From Hyphomicrobiales bacterium (GTDB lineage: Bacteria > Pseudomonadota > Alphaproteobacteria > Rhizobiales > Devosiaceae): 64,000 bases of DNA. The stretch spans positions 186,001-250,000 of the forward strand of contig JAIYDI010000019.1 in assembly GCA_027487555.1 (NCBI GenBank), given 5' to 3'. Positions 44,921-54,863 of the stretch are shown here, in pieces; positions within the stretch are counted from its first letter, which is position 1, and the number at the start of each line of letters is the position of its first letter. The position numbers and the translations under genes are program-made. The notes beneath the pieces are model-generated. The model was not told the DNA's origin, did no database searches, and saw only the letters and a program-made list of their open reading frames with translations.

Positions 44921-46438
44921 ATGCCGCTTCTATCTCTGAAATCGGTGAGCAAGGCCTATAATGGCGTGAAGGCGCTCAAGGGCGTTTCGCTTGATATCGG
45001 CGCGGGCGAAATCCACGCCCTGATGGGCGAAAACGGCGCTGGCAAGTCGACGCTGATCAAGATTCTCGCCGGTGTAGTGGCGCCAGACACCGCCGAGATC
45101 CGCGTCGACGACCAGTTGGTGACGATCGATGGCGCAGCGGGTGCCCATCGCCTCGGGTTCCGCTTCATTCACCAAGAAATGAACGTCGTGCCTGCACTCT
45201 CTGTGGCCGAGAATATCTCATTGGCGCGAAGCTATCCCACGCGCGCTGGGCTCATCGACTGGAGAGCGCTGAATGCCAGCGGGCGCACGGCCCTGGAGCG
45301 GCTCGGCATCAGCCATATCGATCCGCGACAGAAGATGGCGCGTCTCAGCCTGGGAGACCAGATGCTGGTGCGCATCTCTGCGGCCTTTCTCTCGGCGCAG
45401 GGTAAGCCGGCGCGGCTCTATGTGCTCGATGAGCCGACAGCGGCATTGACCAAGGAAGAAAGTGAGCGGCTGTTCCGCGTCCTTGAGGAAATCCGGTCGA
45501 GCGGACAATCGGTGATCTATGTCTCGCACCGGCTTGATGAGGTGATGGCGCTCTGCGACCGCGGTACCGTGCTGCGCGATGGCGTGAACATCGATACCGG
45601 CCGCATAGCCGAGATAACACATGATGATCTCGTCGCCATGATGATCGGGCGCAAGGCGCAGGAGGCCTATCCGTCCGCGAGTATGGCGGCGAGCGACCGC
45701 GTTGCCTTCCGCATGGAGGGCGTCACTGGCGGTGGCGCCGGGCCGGTGAGCCTTGAGGTGCGCGCTGGGGAAATCCTCGGGATTGCAGGGCTATCCGGCA
45801 TGGGACAACGCGCGCTGCTGCGCATGGCTTTCGGTGATCTTGCCACGCGATCGGGCAAGATGGAGCTGGATGGTGCGCCCTATCATCCGCGCAGCCCCGC
45901 CGATGCCTGGCGGCTTGGCCTTGCCTATGTGCCAGCCGAACGGCGGGCAGAGGGGCTGGTGCTCACCCGCCCGATCTTCGAAAACATGACTTTGGCACGG
46001 TTGAAGGCAATGAGTGGAGCCGGGATTTGGCTGCGGCCACGTGCGGAGAGGGCACTGGCCGGGCAACTGGGCGGTGATGTGAGGCTCAAGGCCCGCGCGG
46101 TGACGCAGCGTGTCAAGGAACTCTCTGGCGGCAACCAGCAAAAAGTGGTGTTCGCCCGGGCACTCAGCACGAATCCGCGCGTGCTGCTGCTCGACGAGCC
46201 GACGCGCGGTGTCGATGTTGGGGCGAAGTTCGACATCTACACCCTGATCCGCGAGATGACCGCCCGCGGCATGGCGGTGATCCTCGTGAGTTCAGACCTG
46301 CCGGAGCTGCTCGGCATGGCCGACAGCATCGCAATAGTGCGCGAGGGGCGGATCACCACCACGGTCTCCGCACAGGGCTTGGGCGAAGACGCGCTGATCA
46401 ATCTCTGTTATGGCCGCACGACCAGCGAGGCTGCCTGA
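44921..46438 (+). CDS. Sugar ABC transporter ATPase (RbsA/MglA type)
   Basis: Double-domain ATPase of 505 residues. Domain 1 has GENGAGKSTLIK, a signature-like LSLGDQMLVRISAAF and VLDEPTAALT. Domain 2 has a degenerate Walker A (GLSGMGQRALLR), signature LSGGNQQKVVFARAL and LLLDEPTRGVDVGAK. The atypical first signature and the second P-loop are normal for RbsA-type proteins. The start is uncertain between ATG 44921, ATG 44909 and TTG 44906; 44921 has the better upstream purines. Confidence 0.93.
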   Translation: MPLLSLKSVSKAYNGVKALKGVSLDIGAGEIHALMGENGAGKSTLIKILAGVVAPDTAEIRVDDQLVTIDGAAGAHRLGFRFIHQEMNVVPALSVAENISLARSYPTRAGLIDWRALNASGRTALERLGISHIDPRQKMARLSLGDQMLVRISAAFLSAQGKPARLYVLDEPTAALTKEESERLFRVLEEIRSSGQSVIYVSHRLDEVMALCDRGTVLRDGVNIDTGRIAEITHDDLVAMMIGRKAQEAYPSASMAASDRVAFRMEGVTGGGAGPVSLEVRAGEILGIAGLSGMGQRALLRMAFGDLATRSGKMELDGAPYHPRSPADAWRLGLAYVPAERRAEGLVLTRPIFENMTLARLKAMSGAGIWLRPRAERALAGQLGGDVRLKARAVTQRVKELSGGNQQKVVFARALSTNPRVLLLDEPTRGVDVGAKFDIYTLIREMTARGMAVILVSSDLPELLGMADSIAIVREGRITTTVSAQGLGEDALINLCYGRTTSEAA

Positions 46439-47404
46439 ATGCTCCAGATACTGCGCCGCTACGGCACCCTGATCGGCTTTGTCGCCATCGTCATTTTCTT
46501 CTCGGTGATGCTTCCCGCGACCTTTCCCACACTGAAGAACTGGCTCAACATCACCCAGCAGCTCTCGATGTTGACCGTGGTGGCTGCAGGGATGACCATC
46601 GTCATGGTGATGGGCGACTTCGACCTGTCGGTTGGTTCGATGGCGACGCTCTCGGGCATTGTCGCGGCCATGCTGTTCGTCGCAGGAGTGCCGGTACCGG
46701 CGGCCGTGGCGATCGCGCTCGCCGTCGGGCTTGCTGGCGGGCTGGTCAATGGTGTGCTGGTGAGTGTTATAGGCATTCTGCCATTTGTCGCGACGCTCGC
46801 GACCCTTACCATCTTTTCTGGTGTGGCTTTCGTGCTTTCGGGCGGCAAGACCATTTCCGGCCGCGCCATACCTCCGGACTTCGCGGATTTCGCCAAGTCG
46901 GGCGTGGCGCTTGGGGACGTTGCCGGTGTGGCGGTCAGCCTGCCGACTTTGACCATCGTCGCGGTGCTGGTGGTCGGGCTGGTCTATATCCTTCTCGAAC
47001 AGACCAGTGTGGGACGCCGGCTCTATGCCATAGGCGGCAATATCGAAGCGGCGCACCTCGCAGGCGTTGCGGTGAAACGGCTGAAGCTGATTGCTTTTTC
47101 ACTCACCGGGCTCGCGGCGGCGGGGGCTGGGCTCATGTACGCGAGCCGCGTCGCCTCGGCAAACCCGACCCAAGGCTCGGGGCTCATGCTGAACGCCATA
47201 GCCGCGGTGTTCCTTGGCATGTCGATGAGTGAGGAGGGGGAACCACGCATCCTTGCGACCGTGCTGGGCGTGCTGATCCTGGGCGTGCTCGACAATGGTC
47301 TCACCCAGATGAGTGTCGATTCCTATGTCCGGCAGATCCTTGTGGGGGCCATAATCGTGCTCGCGGTAGCGGCCAGTGCTCTGGGGAAGCGGTCACGGCG
47401 CTGA
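46439..47404 (+). CDS. Sugar ABC transporter permease (RbsC type)
   Basis: Inner-membrane permease of 321 residues with about eight to ten spans. Family marks are GDFDLSVGSMATLSGI, GRRLYAIGGNIEAAHLAGV and the C-terminal LGVLDNGLTQM. It starts directly after the ATPase stop. It completes a binding protein-ATPase-permease set. Confidence 0.93.
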   Translation: MLQILRRYGTLIGFVAIVIFFSVMLPATFPTLKNWLNITQQLSMLTVVAAGMTIVMVMGDFDLSVGSMATLSGIVAAMLFVAGVPVPAAVAIALAVGLAGGLVNGVLVSVIGILPFVATLATLTIFSGVAFVLSGGKTISGRAIPPDFADFAKSGVALGDVAGVAVSLPTLTIVAVLVVGLVYILLEQTSVGRRLYAIGGNIEAAHLAGVAVKRLKLIAFSLTGLAAAGAGLMYASRVASANPTQGSGLMLNAIAAVFLGMSMSEEGEPRILATVLGVLILGVLDNGLTQMSVDSYVRQILVGAIIVLAVAASALGKRSRR

Positions 47405-47450
47405 ATATGCGCGCTTGACCGCGGTGGACAAAGCGGGTCACGTCACCGCC

Positions 47451-48194
47451 ATGGGGACCGATACCGACAGGCTTGCATCTGCGGAGGCGAAATCCGGCTC
47501 GCTGACTCGCGAGGCAGTTGATCGCATCCGGCATGCCATCGTCACCGGCGGCCTGGAACTCGGCGAGCACCTGAGCGAGACGCTGATTGCCAAGGCGCTC
47601 GGCATGAGCAAGGCGCCGGTACGCGCGGCCTTCATCGAGCTGCGAGAGGAGGGGCTGGTGACCGTAGTGCCGCAATCTGGCACCTATGTGTTTTCGCCGG
47701 GACCCGATGAGCTCCGCCAGATGAGCGCCTTCCGCGCCTTGCTCGAAGACCGAGCGCTGCGCGACGCCTTCGCGAGAGATCCAGGGTACGTGATCTCCGG
47801 ATTCGCACGGCTTGTCGAAATCATGCGGCAGGCGATAGCCGAGGCGGACTGGGACGCTTATAGGCGCGCCGATACCGAATTCCACCTCGTGTTTCTCAGC
47901 GCCTGCGGCAACCCGTATATCGCCAAGGCGCACAACCTCACCGCCTCGGCGCTCGAGGCCCTGCGGGTGCGTTTCCAGGGCGGAGAGGGCAGCTTCCGTG
48001 CCCGCAGCTTTGGCGAGCATGTCGAGATGCTGGAGCTCTTGCGGCTCGGTGCGCTCGATGCAGCATGCGATGTGCTGAAAAAGCACATCCTATTGATCAA
48101 CGAGTGGGTCAATACCAGCCCATTACAGCCTGGTCGCATGACCCGCAAGGAGAAGGCCGAGGGTCGCGACTACAGGGCAGTGTTCGCGCGGTGA
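47451..48194 (+). CDS. GntR-family regulator with FCD domain
   Basis: Repressor-type regulator of 247 residues. The winged helix-turn-helix is in VDRIRHAIVTGGLELGEHLS and KALGMSKAPVRAAFIELREE. The all-helical FCD domain shows ALLEDRALRDAF, ADTEFHLVFLSACGN and a late SFGEHVEMLELL, the usual metal/ligand histidines. ATG 47451 is the first convincing start; upstream GTG or TTG codons would overlap the permease end. It likely controls the importer and the divergent kinase. Confidence 0.87.
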   Translation: MGTDTDRLASAEAKSGSLTREAVDRIRHAIVTGGLELGEHLSETLIAKALGMSKAPVRAAFIELREEGLVTVVPQSGTYVFSPGPDELRQMSAFRALLEDRALRDAFARDPGYVISGFARLVEIMRQAIAEADWDAYRRADTEFHLVFLSACGNPYIAKAHNLTASALEALRVRFQGGEGSFRARSFGEHVEMLELLRLGALDAACDVLKKHILLINEWVNTSPLQPGRMTRKEKAEGRDYRAVFAR

Positions 48195-48210
48195 GTCGTG
48201 CACCAAAAGA

Positions 48211-48235
48211 AAAGGGCGGCACTTGGCCGCCCTTT
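48211..48235. terminator. Bidirectional terminator between GntR and RraA-like genes
   Basis: AAAGGGCGGC and GCCGCCCTTT form a perfect 10-bp stem with a 5-base loop. T- and A-rich ends on both sides suit both converging genes. Confidence 0.8.
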
Positions 48236-48259
48236 CGCGTTTCTGCCTGAGGGCCTTGC

Positions 48260-49027
48260 TCAGTGGCTGGGGCTGCGGGGCAGGCCCTTCTTGAGCCGCC
48301 ACTGCTGGTATTCTTCCTCAGCGTCGGGGTGCAGCGGGTAGTAGCGGCGGAGGCTTTCGCCCGCCATCAGCTTCTCGCGGCTGAATACTTCCCATTCGGC
48401 GTGCTTCTGGCTGTCCTCGATGACCTTTTCGGCCATGGATTGGGGCAGCACAACGACGCCATCGTCATCGGCCATGATGATGTCGCCCGGGATGACCATG
48501 ACCCCGCCACAGGAGATCGGCACGTTGACGGCCGTCGGCCAGATCGACACCTGCACATGGTAGTTCGGCGTCCAGCCGCGCATCCAGATGGCGAGATCGA
48601 GCTTGTCGACATTCGGCTTGTCGCGCATCACGCCATCGATCACGATGCCGGCGCCTTTCCTGCCCTTGAAATAGGTTGACATCATGTCGCCGAACACGCC
48701 GGAGCTCATGTCTCCCCTCGCATCGACGACGACGACGTCGCCCTCTTCGACCTCATAGAGGACGTGGCGGTGCAGTTGCAGCTCCGGGTCGGCGTATTCG
48801 CCCTCGCTGAACAGGTCAGGCCGCTGCGGCATGAACTGCAGGGTAAGTGCGCTGCCGACGATCGACTTGCCCTTGTACTGCGAAACCGGCCCGATCATGT
48901 GCGGGTTGCGGAAACCGGCATGGCCGAGCGACCCGGCGACGGTGGCGGTACCGATGTCCTTGAGGGCCGCGATGATCTCTTTGGATGGGCGCTTGAAATC
49001 CGGGATTTTGGCTTGGATGATAGTCAT
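48260..49027 (-). CDS. RraA-like protein, possible 2-keto acid aldolase
   Basis: RraA/HMG-aldolase superfamily member of 255 residues, longer than E. coli RraA (161). The core shows IGTATVAGSLGHAGF, VVVDARGDMSSGVFGDMMS, GIVIDGVMRDKPNV and PGDIIMADDDGVVVLP. Arg-Asp of the aldolase metal motif is kept (VMRD), but the next acidic position reads Asn. Its place as last gene of a sugar-acid dehydratase operon favours an enzymatic role on a 2-keto-3-deoxy acid over RNase E inhibition. That is inference. Confidence 0.75.
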   Translation of the reverse strand: MTIIQAKIPDFKRPSKEIIAALKDIGTATVAGSLGHAGFRNPHMIGPVSQYKGKSIVGSALTLQFMPQRPDLFSEGEYADPELQLHRHVLYEVEEGDVVVVDARGDMSSGVFGDMMSTYFKGRKGAGIVIDGVMRDKPNVDKLDLAIWMRGWTPNYHVQVSIWPTAVNVPISCGGVMVIPGDIIMADDDGVVVLPQSMAEKVIEDSQKHAEWEVFSREKLMAGESLRRYYPLHPDAEEEYQQWRLKKGLPRSPSH

Positions 49028-49050
49028 GGGGTTTCCTCCGAAATAGTGCG

Positions 49051-50214
49051 TTACCAGTTGGTGACCGAGCCGTCGCGACGCACCAGATGCGGCGCTTCCC
49101 AGAAGCGGAAGCTCTCGGTAGCCAGCAGGTCTTCGTTGACTTCAATGCCGAGGCCCGGGCCGTCGGGTACCGGGAACACCGCCCCGTCGAGCCGCGGCAT
49201 AACGGGGAACATGTCGGCAGTCGGTGTGCCGGCATAAAGATCGGTGGCATTGGCCCGTACTTCCAGCGCGAAGAAATTTGCAACCGCAGCGGAGAAGTGG
49301 ATGGTCGCTGCTGTGCAGATCGGGCCCAGCGGATTGTGCGGCATCAGGTCTACATAATGCGCCTCCGACCAGCCTGCGACCTTCATCGCCTCGGTGAAGC
49401 CGCCGACATTGCAGAGGTCCAGTCGGTTGTACTGATGGATGCCGCGCTCGATATAGGGCAGGAACTGCCACTTCGAAGCGAACTCCTCGCCAATGGCGAA
49501 GGGCACGTCCGTGAGCTTCCTGAGGTTCTCGTAGGCTTCCGGCGTCTCGTCCCGGATGGGTTCCTCGAGGAAATCGAGCGTACCGGACGGCATTTTCTGG
49601 CAGAAGCTGGCGGTTTCGGCCACGTTCAGCCTGTGGTGGTAGTCGATGCCGAGCACGACGTCATCCCCGAGCTCTTCGCGGGCGCGGGTGAGGAACTTCG
49701 CGGTGTGCCCGATGGACTCACGTGGCTCGAAAATGTTCTGCGGATGATCCCACTTGCCCGGGAAGAACCGGATGGTGGACCAGCCGCGCGCGATCAGATC
49801 CCTGGCTGTGGCAAGAGTCTCGTCGCCGCTATCGGTGATCCCCCCGGTCGAGGCGAAGGTCGGGATGTGGTTGCGGTGCTTGCCGCCCAGCAACTCATAG
49901 ACCGGCACACCGAGCGCCTTGCCCTTCACATCATGCAACGCGATGTCGATGGCCGATTGCGCGGCCGTGAGCACGCGTCCGCCCTCGAAATACTGGCTGC
50001 GGTAGAGTTCCTGCCAGATTCTGCCGATGTGGAACGGATCTTGCCCGACGAGAACTCGGGCGAAATGCTCCACCGCGCCGACCACGGCGCGCTCGCGGCC
50101 AGACAGGCCGCTTTCGCCCCAGCCGAAAATGCCTTCGTCCGTCTCGACCTTGACGATGAGCTGGTTGCGGTGCCCCACCCAAACGGGGAAGGGCTTGATG
50201 GCGGTGATCTTCAT
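49051..50214 (-). CDS. Enolase-superfamily sugar-acid dehydratase, D-galactonate dehydratase-like
   Basis: Enzyme of 387 residues. Metal and catalytic features are GIDYHHRLN, LDFLEEPI, FAIGEEFAS and a later His in DLMPHNPLGPICTAA, the pattern of DgoD and related acid-sugar dehydratases. It would remove water from a C6 aldonate to give a 2-keto-3-deoxy acid. It lies 10 bases from the ManD gene and 23 bases from the RraA-like gene. The exact substrate is not proven by sequence. Confidence 0.82.
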   Translation of the reverse strand: MKITAIKPFPVWVGHRNQLIVKVETDEGIFGWGESGLSGRERAVVGAVEHFARVLVGQDPFHIGRIWQELYRSQYFEGGRVLTAAQSAIDIALHDVKGKALGVPVYELLGGKHRNHIPTFASTGGITDSGDETLATARDLIARGWSTIRFFPGKWDHPQNIFEPRESIGHTAKFLTRAREELGDDVVLGIDYHHRLNVAETASFCQKMPSGTLDFLEEPIRDETPEAYENLRKLTDVPFAIGEEFASKWQFLPYIERGIHQYNRLDLCNVGGFTEAMKVAGWSEAHYVDLMPHNPLGPICTAATIHFSAAVANFFALEVRANATDLYAGTPTADMFPVMPRLDGAVFPVPDGPGLGIEVNEDLLATESFRFWEAPHLVRRDGSVTNW

Positions 50215-50224
50215 GTGGCCGCCC

Positions 50225-51436
50225 TCACCAGCTTGTCATGCCGCCGTCTTCCAGCCGGGCAACCGGCAGGTAGGCGGGGGAGTACGGAAATTTCGCCGCG
50301 ACCTTTTCGTCGATGTCGACGCCATGGCCGGGCGTTTCGCCGACATGAAGATAGCCGCGCTCGTAACGCCAGGAGCGCGGGAACATGTCGTAGGTTTCCT
50401 CGGTGTAGCCCGAGAATTCCTGGATGCCGAAATTGTTGATCGCGGTATCGACATGGATATTGCAGCCCATGGCGACTGGCGACACATCCATGGGGCCGTG
50501 GCAGGCCGAGCGCACGTGATAGATGGCCGCAAAATCGAAGATACGCTTGAGGCCCGTAACGCCGCCCGCATGCACCGAGGTGACCCGGATATAGTCGATC
50601 AGCTGCTCGGTAATCAGCGTTTGCAGATCATAGATCGAGTTGAAGACCTCACCCACCGCCAGCGGCTGGGTCGTGTGCTGCCGGATGATGCGGAAGCCTT
50701 CCTGGAGTTCAGCAGCGACAGCGTCTTCGAGCCAGAACAGGCGGAAGGGTTCGAGATCCTTGCCGAGCCGCGCCGCTTCAATTGGCGTCAGCCGGTGGTG
50801 CACATCATGTAGCAGATGCACATCCCAGCCAACGGCGTCCCGGACCTTTTCGAAGAGCTTCGGCACGAGCGGCAGGTATTTGTGCGTCGCCCAGACTTCC
50901 TCGGTTGGCAGAGCGGTGATCATGCCGCCCTTGGTCTGATCGAGCGACGGGCCGGTGCCGTAGATCGGGGGCAGGCCAGGAATGGAGACCTGCGCGCGAA
51001 TGGCATCGAGCCCCGCCTCGCGCATCTTCACGACGCCCTCCACTACCTCGGAGATATCAAGACCGCCCACATGCTTGTAGACCATCACCTTGTCGCGGCT
51101 CTTGCCGCCGAGGAGTTGGTAAAGCGGCATGTTCGCCGCCTTGGCCTTGATGTCCCACAGCGCCATGTCGATGCCCGAGATCGCAGCCATGGTGATGGGC
51201 CCGCGACGCCAATAGGCGCCCTTGTAGAGATACTGCCAGATATCCTCGGTCCGCATCGGATCCTTGCCGATGAGGATGGGCACAAGGTGATCTTCGAGAT
51301 AGGCGACCACCGATTTCTCGCGGCCATTGACGGTGGCATCGCCGATGCCGGTCAGCCCCTCGTCGGTATAGATCTTCACGGTCACGAAATTGCGCCCCGG
51401 CGACGCGACGATGATCTTGATATCGGTGATCTTCAT
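50225..51436 (-). CDS. manD: D-mannonate dehydratase, enolase superfamily (ManD/RspA type)
   Basis: The 403-residue protein matches characterised ManD enzymes closely by eye. Visible features are [79 protein letters not shown] and the C-terminal [12 protein letters not shown]. It converts D-mannonate (some members D-gluconate) to 2-keto-3-deoxygluconate. ATG 51436 is the first conserved residue; a longer open frame upstream runs into the next gene. The window thus holds two unrelated mannonate dehydratase types. Confidence 0.92.
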   Translation of the reverse strand: MKITDIKIIVASPGRNFVTVKIYTDEGLTGIGDATVNGREKSVVAYLEDHLVPILIGKDPMRTEDIWQYLYKGAYWRRGPITMAAISGIDMALWDIKAKAANMPLYQLLGGKSRDKVMVYKHVGGLDISEVVEGVVKMREAGLDAIRAQVSIPGLPPIYGTGPSLDQTKGGMITALPTEEVWATHKYLPLVPKLFEKVRDAVGWDVHLLHDVHHRLTPIEAARLGKDLEPFRLFWLEDAVAAELQEGFRIIRQHTTQPLAVGEVFNSIYDLQTLITEQLIDYIRVTSVHAGGVTGLKRIFDFAAIYHVRSACHGPMDVSPVAMGCNIHVDTAINNFGIQEFSGYTEETYDMFPRSWRYERGYLHVGETPGHGVDIDEKVAAKFPYSPAYLPVARLEDGGMTSW

Positions 51437-51461
51437 TTTGGTGCGCCCGCTCCCTTGGCGC

Positions 51462-52817
51462 TCAGGACCAGGTCCGGTCCCAGGAATAGTCGTTGTCCCA
51501 CTGGTCGGTCGGCTGCCAGATGCCGGTGACCCCCGCCTGCAAGTGCCCGGCGATGACCTCGTCCACGACGTCGTCAATGCCCAGCCCCGGCTTGTCAGGT
51601 ACCGTGATGAAGCCATTGTTGACCAGAGGCTTCGGTAGCCCGGTGACGATATCGTCCCACCAGTCCACTTCGACCGAATGGTATTCGAGCGCCATGAAGT
51701 TCTCCGTAGCGACCGCAACATGGGCGGCGGCCATGGCGGCGATCGGGCTCTCGGCCATGTGGATGGCCATCGCCACGCCGTGATCCTGCGCCATGTCGCC
51801 GATCTTCTTGGTTTCGAGAATGCCGCCGGTGGTCAATAGGTCGGGGTGGATCACCGAGATGCCTGCCTTCAGCAGCGGCTCGAAGTTCTCCTTGAGGTAG
51901 ATATCCTCGCCTGTGCAGATCGGCACAGTGGTCGCTTCCTGCAACTGCCGATAATGCTCGGTATGCTGCCACGGAATCACGTCCTCGAGCCACGCGGGGG
52001 TATACTTCTCAATGCGGCGGGCAAGGCGAATGCCGTCCTGCAGCGAGATATGGCCGAGGTGGTCGATGGCGAGCGGAATCTCCGGGCCGATCTCGGCTCG
52101 GACTTCGGCCATGTACTGGTCGAGCAGGTCCAGCCCCATTTCGGAGAAGTGCAGACCGGTGAACGGGTGCATGACGTTCTGAGCGTTGTAGCGCGCGTTA
52201 AGGGCGCGGCGCTCGTCGGGGTCCTTTGGCGGGCGGCCGCCCGCATGTTGGCGGAAGGGTTCGAGAGCGCCCGCCGGGCCGACGACAGCGCCGGGAATGT
52301 CGGCGATCTGCATCAGACCCAGATCCATCTTCAGAAAAGTGAAGCCGAGGTCCATACGCGCTTTCAACCGCTTGCCCATGGCTGTGCCGCTGGGGCGATC
52401 CGCATCGGTATCGCAGTAGCAGCGCACCTTGTCTCGGAACTTGCCGCCAAGCATCTGATAGATCGGCACGCCATAGGCCTTGCCCGCGAGATCCCACAGC
52501 GCAATCTCGACGGCGGAGACGCCACCGCCCTGCCGTCCATGGCCACCGAACTGCTTGATGCGACGAAACAGCTTGTCGATATCGCAGGGGTTTTCGCCAA
52601 GCAGTCGGCTCTTCAGCATCAGCGCATAGGTAGCACTGGCGCCATCGCGCACTTCGCCAAGGCCGACAATGCCCTGATTGGTGTAGATCTTGAGCAGCGC
52701 CGACCGGAACGGGGCGCCTTCGATCTCCGCGACGCGCAGGTCGGTAATCCGCAGGTCCGACGGGCGCGAATGCGGGTTGACGTGATTGAGGGCGGTTTCC
52801 GCTGAAGTGCTCGACAT
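51462..52817 (-). CDS. Mandelate racemase/muconate-lactonising family protein, substrate unassigned
   Basis: Enolase-superfamily protein of 451 residues. The visible active-site set is [17 protein letters not shown] (metal Asp), WLEDVIPW (Glu), ICTGEDIYL (Glu) and AIHMAESP with a possible acid/base His. The barrel is complete, but the specificity loops do not match a subgroup I can name. An N-terminal extension of about 22 residues precedes the conserved start ([11 protein letters not shown]). It lies 63 bases after the ABC ATPase gene and 25 before manD, so it is part of the same operon. Confidence 0.82.
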   Translation of the reverse strand: MSSTSAETALNHVNPHSRPSDLRITDLRVAEIEGAPFRSALLKIYTNQGIVGLGEVRDGASATYALMLKSRLLGENPCDIDKLFRRIKQFGGHGRQGGGVSAVEIALWDLAGKAYGVPIYQMLGGKFRDKVRCYCDTDADRPSGTAMGKRLKARMDLGFTFLKMDLGLMQIADIPGAVVGPAGALEPFRQHAGGRPPKDPDERRALNARYNAQNVMHPFTGLHFSEMGLDLLDQYMAEVRAEIGPEIPLAIDHLGHISLQDGIRLARRIEKYTPAWLEDVIPWQHTEHYRQLQEATTVPICTGEDIYLKENFEPLLKAGISVIHPDLLTTGGILETKKIGDMAQDHGVAMAIHMAESPIAAMAAAHVAVATENFMALEYHSVEVDWWDDIVTGLPKPLVNNGFITVPDKPGLGIDDVVDEVIAGHLQAGVTGIWQPTDQWDNDYSWDRTWS

Positions 52818-52880
52818 GGGCTCAAGGTCCGGGGTTGATGGAACCGCCGGGCAAACCCCGACGGTGAAGGGTGGTGAGGC

Positions 52881-53975
52881 TCAGGCGGTGAGGGCCATTT
52901 CGGTCTCGCCGTCGAAAAGGTGCATGCGGGCCTGGTCGAACAGCACGTTGACGGTCTCGTCCGGCCGGATGGCATAGGTCGGGGGCAGGCTGACATTGAC
53001 CAGCGCGCCCGAAACGAACACCTGCGCGAACGTGACGTCGCCGGTGGGCTCGACCGTATAGACCTTGCCCGGCACCGTGCCCGGCTCGGCATTGGGCAAG
53101 AGCCGCACCGTGGAGTGCCGCGCGCCGAGCACCACGCGCTTGCCCTTTGCCTTAGCGACCTTGGCGGCGTTGCGCCCGTCGAGCGCGAAGCTCCAGCCCT
53201 CTGGGCTCCGGAGAACGGTGGTGCCACCGTCGCTGCCCGCTTCGAGCGGAATGAGGCTCATCGCCGGCGAGCCGATGAAGCTGGCGACGAACATGTTGAC
53301 CGGATTGGCGAACACGTTGGCCGGGCTGTCATATTGCTGGAGGAAGCCGCCATTCATTACTGCCATCTTGTCGGCCATGGTGACGGCCTCTAGCTGGTCA
53401 TGCGTGACATAGATGACGGTCGCTTTCATGTCCTGGTGGAAGCGCTTGATCTCCGACCGCATCTGCACACGCAGCTTGGCATCGAGGTTGGAAAGCGGCT
53501 CGTCCATAAGAAATGCGCGCGGGTCGCGCACCAGCGCCCGGCCGAGCGCCACGCGCTGTTGCTGCCCGCCCGAGAGTTCGCGTGGCTTGCGTTCCAGCAG
53601 ATGGGTGATGTCAAGCACCTTGGCGGCCGCCTGCACCTTGCTGTCGATCTCGGCCCTGCCGAGCCTCCGCATCTGAAGTGGGAAGGCGAGGTTCTTGTAG
53701 ACTGACTTGTTAGGGTAGAGCGCGTAGTTCTGGAACACCATGGCAATGTCGCGATCCTTGGGGTCCAGCCCCGAGACCTCGCGATCTCCGATCCAGATTT
53801 CGCCCCTCGTCAGCGGGATCAGACCGGCGACGAGGTTGAGCGTAGTCGTCTTGCCGCAGCCCGACGGGCCAACCAGCGCGACGAACTCGCCGTCCTCCAC
53901 CTTCAGTGAGACATGGTTGACCGCATAGATGGAGCCATAGCTCTTCACCACGTCCTTGAGCACGACTTCTGCCAT
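52881..53975 (-). CDS. Sugar ABC transporter ATPase (UgpC/MalK/MsmX type)
   Basis: ATPase of 364 residues with GPSGCGKTTTLN, LSGGQQQRVALGRALV, FLMDEPLSNLDAKLR and VTHDQLEAVTMADK. The C-terminal regulatory TOBE region includes GARHSTVRLLP and YAIRPDETVNVLFD. It energises the two permeases just upstream. Confidence 0.94.
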   Translation of the reverse strand: MAEVVLKDVVKSYGSIYAVNHVSLKVEDGEFVALVGPSGCGKTTTLNLVAGLIPLTRGEIWIGDREVSGLDPKDRDIAMVFQNYALYPNKSVYKNLAFPLQMRRLGRAEIDSKVQAAAKVLDITHLLERKPRELSGGQQQRVALGRALVRDPRAFLMDEPLSNLDAKLRVQMRSEIKRFHQDMKATVIYVTHDQLEAVTMADKMAVMNGGFLQQYDSPANVFANPVNMFVASFIGSPAMSLIPLEAGSDGGTTVLRSPEGWSFALDGRNAAKVAKAKGKRVVLGARHSTVRLLPNAEPGTVPGKVYTVEPTGDVTFAQVFVSGALVNVSLPPTYAIRPDETVNVLFDQARMHLFDGETEMALTA

Positions 53976-53999
53976 TGTTCTTCTCCTTGGGACGTAAGG

Positions 54000-54863
54000 T
54001 CAGTGCTTCACGGCGCCCTCGGTGAGGGCGCGCACGAAATAGCGTTGCAGGACGAGGAACAGCACCACGACGGGGACGCTCATCAGGAAAGTCGCGGCCA
54101 TCAGGCCCGGCCAGTCGGTGGCATTCTCGGAAAAGAAGCGTTGGATTCCCACCGGCAGCGTCATCTGGTCGTGCTTGGTGAGGAAGGTGTAGGCGTAGAT
54201 GTACTCGTTCCAAGCTCCGATGAAGGAATAGATCGAGGTCGCGATGATGCCCGGCGTCGACAGCGGCATGACGATGAGGAAGAAAGCCTGGAACCGCGTA
54301 GCGCCATCGATGCGGGCGGCCTGTTCTAGCTGGATCGGTATGTTGTCGTAGAAACCCTTGAGGAGCCATATGGCGAGCGGCAGACCGAACGTGAGATAGG
54401 TGAGCACCAGCGAGCCGTGGGTGTTTACCAGCCCCAGCACCTTCATCAGAATGAATAGCGGCACAAGGAACACCACAGCCGGGAACATGTTGCGCAAGAG
54501 CACGGCGAAGAACAGAAAGTTCCGGCCCGGGAAGCGGAACCGCGAGAATGCATAGGCTGCGGGCACCGCTACTGCCACGGCGAGCACTGTGGTCAGCGTC
54601 GAGACCCACATGCTGTTCCAGAAGTAATGCAGGAAATCCTGCCCCACGCTGCTCGATGGGTCGATCAGGCGCCAGTAGTTTTCGAGTGTCGGCTCGGCGG
54701 GCCACCATTGTGGCGGATACTGCATCGCCGCGAAGCCGGTCTTGAGCGAGGTGATGAACATCCACGCCATCGGCATCACGGTGAAGCCGAGCAGGAAGGT
54801 CAGAAACAGCCGGCCGGACCAGCGCCAGCCGTCGATGCGACGTGTCGTGGGTGACTGTTCCAT
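54000..54863 (-). CDS. Carbohydrate ABC transporter permease (MalG type)
   Basis: Permease of 287 residues with six predicted spans. The C-terminal coupling loop LEQAARIDGATRFQAFFLI and the end motif YFVRALTEGAVKH are diagnostic of MalG-type proteins. Its start overlaps the stop of the other permease by one base. Confidence 0.94.
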   Translation of the reverse strand: MEQSPTTRRIDGWRWSGRLFLTFLLGFTVMPMAWMFITSLKTGFAAMQYPPQWWPAEPTLENYWRLIDPSSSVGQDFLHYFWNSMWVSTLTTVLAVAVAVPAAYAFSRFRFPGRNFLFFAVLLRNMFPAVVFLVPLFILMKVLGLVNTHGSLVLTYLTFGLPLAIWLLKGFYDNIPIQLEQAARIDGATRFQAFFLIVMPLSTPGIIATSIYSFIGAWNEYIYAYTFLTKHDQMTLPVGIQRFFSENATDWPGLMAATFLMSVPVVVLFLVLQRYFVRALTEGAVKH

